A stretch of DNA of 64,000 bases, taken from contig NZ_JANRMI010000004.1 of assembly GCF_029531655.1 (NCBI RefSeq), positions 1-64,000 of the forward strand, read 5' to 3'. This document shows, in pieces, positions 63,901 to 64,000 of this stretch. Position 1 is the first letter of the stretch; each line of letters starts with the position of its first letter. A model generated the notes under the pieces. The model searched no databases and was not told the DNA's origin. It saw nothing but the letters and a program-made list of their open reading frames with translations. This DNA is from Bdellovibrio svalbardensis (lineage in GTDB: Bacteria; Bdellovibrionota; Bdellovibrionia; Bdellovibrionales; Bdellovibrionaceae). The position numbers were made by a program, and so were the translations under genes.

Positions 63901-64000
63901 ATGAACTCTCGACCCGCAAATAGTACTTCAGGCATATACAAAGCAAAAATCGGGATGCTAGCTTCCATTTTATTTTTTAGTGGCCTCTATTTAAATTTAA
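63901..64000 (+). CDS. Partial gene, membrane protein start, cut by window end
   Basis: ATG 63901 preceded by AAAGG; 33 codons are visible. A short charged N-terminus leads into a hydrophobic segment (MLASILFFSGLYLNL). It runs off the window. Product unknown; it is likely a further glycan-cluster membrane protein. Confidence 0.5.
   Translation, partial: MNSRPANSTSGIYKAKIGMLASILFFSGLYLNL

Noticed and set aside
1-64000. CRISPR array, prophage or integrative element
   Set aside because: No spaced direct repeats, no integrase, no structural phage genes and no attachment duplication next to tRNA-His were seen.

Overview
This window looks like chromosome of a Bdellovibrio-type predatory bacterium (Bdellovibrionota) or a close relative. 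That is inference. It rests on the AT-leaning but mixed composition, many small Sec-secreted and lipoprotein genes, several murein-acting enzymes, an MreB gene next to a small outer-membrane barrel, a membrane pyrophosphatase, and a long envelope-polysaccharide locus. No rRNA gene, prophage or CRISPR array was seen. One tRNA (His) is present.

Layout. 0-10 kb: a chemoreceptor, an outer-membrane barrel, a membrane-anchored class III cyclase overlapping a secreted Ser-rich HExxH protein, and a DUF333 protein coupled to a secreted papain-like protease. 10-20 kb: two different L,D-transpeptidases, small exported proteins, an MFS exporter, tRNA-His with a clear promoter, a FecR-like protein and a WaaE-type glycosyltransferase. 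20-31 kb: mreB, a class IV aminotransferase, a lipoprotein carbonic anhydrase, then metG, a SpoU methyltransferase and trmO packed tightly, and later hppA. 31-37 kb: an ECF sigma factor with a likely membrane partner, cysK, and a small accessory patch with a lone HTH gene under a perfect palindrome, a BrnT/BrnA toxin-antitoxin pair and a second HTH gene.

37-64 kb is an envelope glycan region: LtaS-like sulfatase, decayed IS3-type transposase, methyltransferase, formyltransferase, glycosyltransferases, Wzy-like and Wzx-like proteins, and at 51.8-60.1 kb a nearly complete CMP-legionaminic-type nonulosonate pathway. That pathway comprises PtmE-like nucleotidyltransferase, LegB dehydratase, LegC aminotransferase, LegG hydrolysing epimerase, LegI synthase and LegF cytidylyltransferase. 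Two FemAB-like acyl/aminoacyl transferases, a divergent DegT-like protein and a hexapeptide acetyltransferase sit in the same operons. WecC-like dehydrogenase and a WecA-like initiating transferase with a GT4 flank it on the right. The window ends inside a gene.

The strongest points for follow-up are the mosaic nonulosonate locus with legG inverted between two operons, a glycosyltransferase gene that appears to start with ATT, a formyltransferase lacking the usual catalytic Asn, and the palindromic operator in front of the lone antitoxin-like gene. Start codons were moved from the longest reading frame where a ribosome-binding site or signal peptide demanded it.
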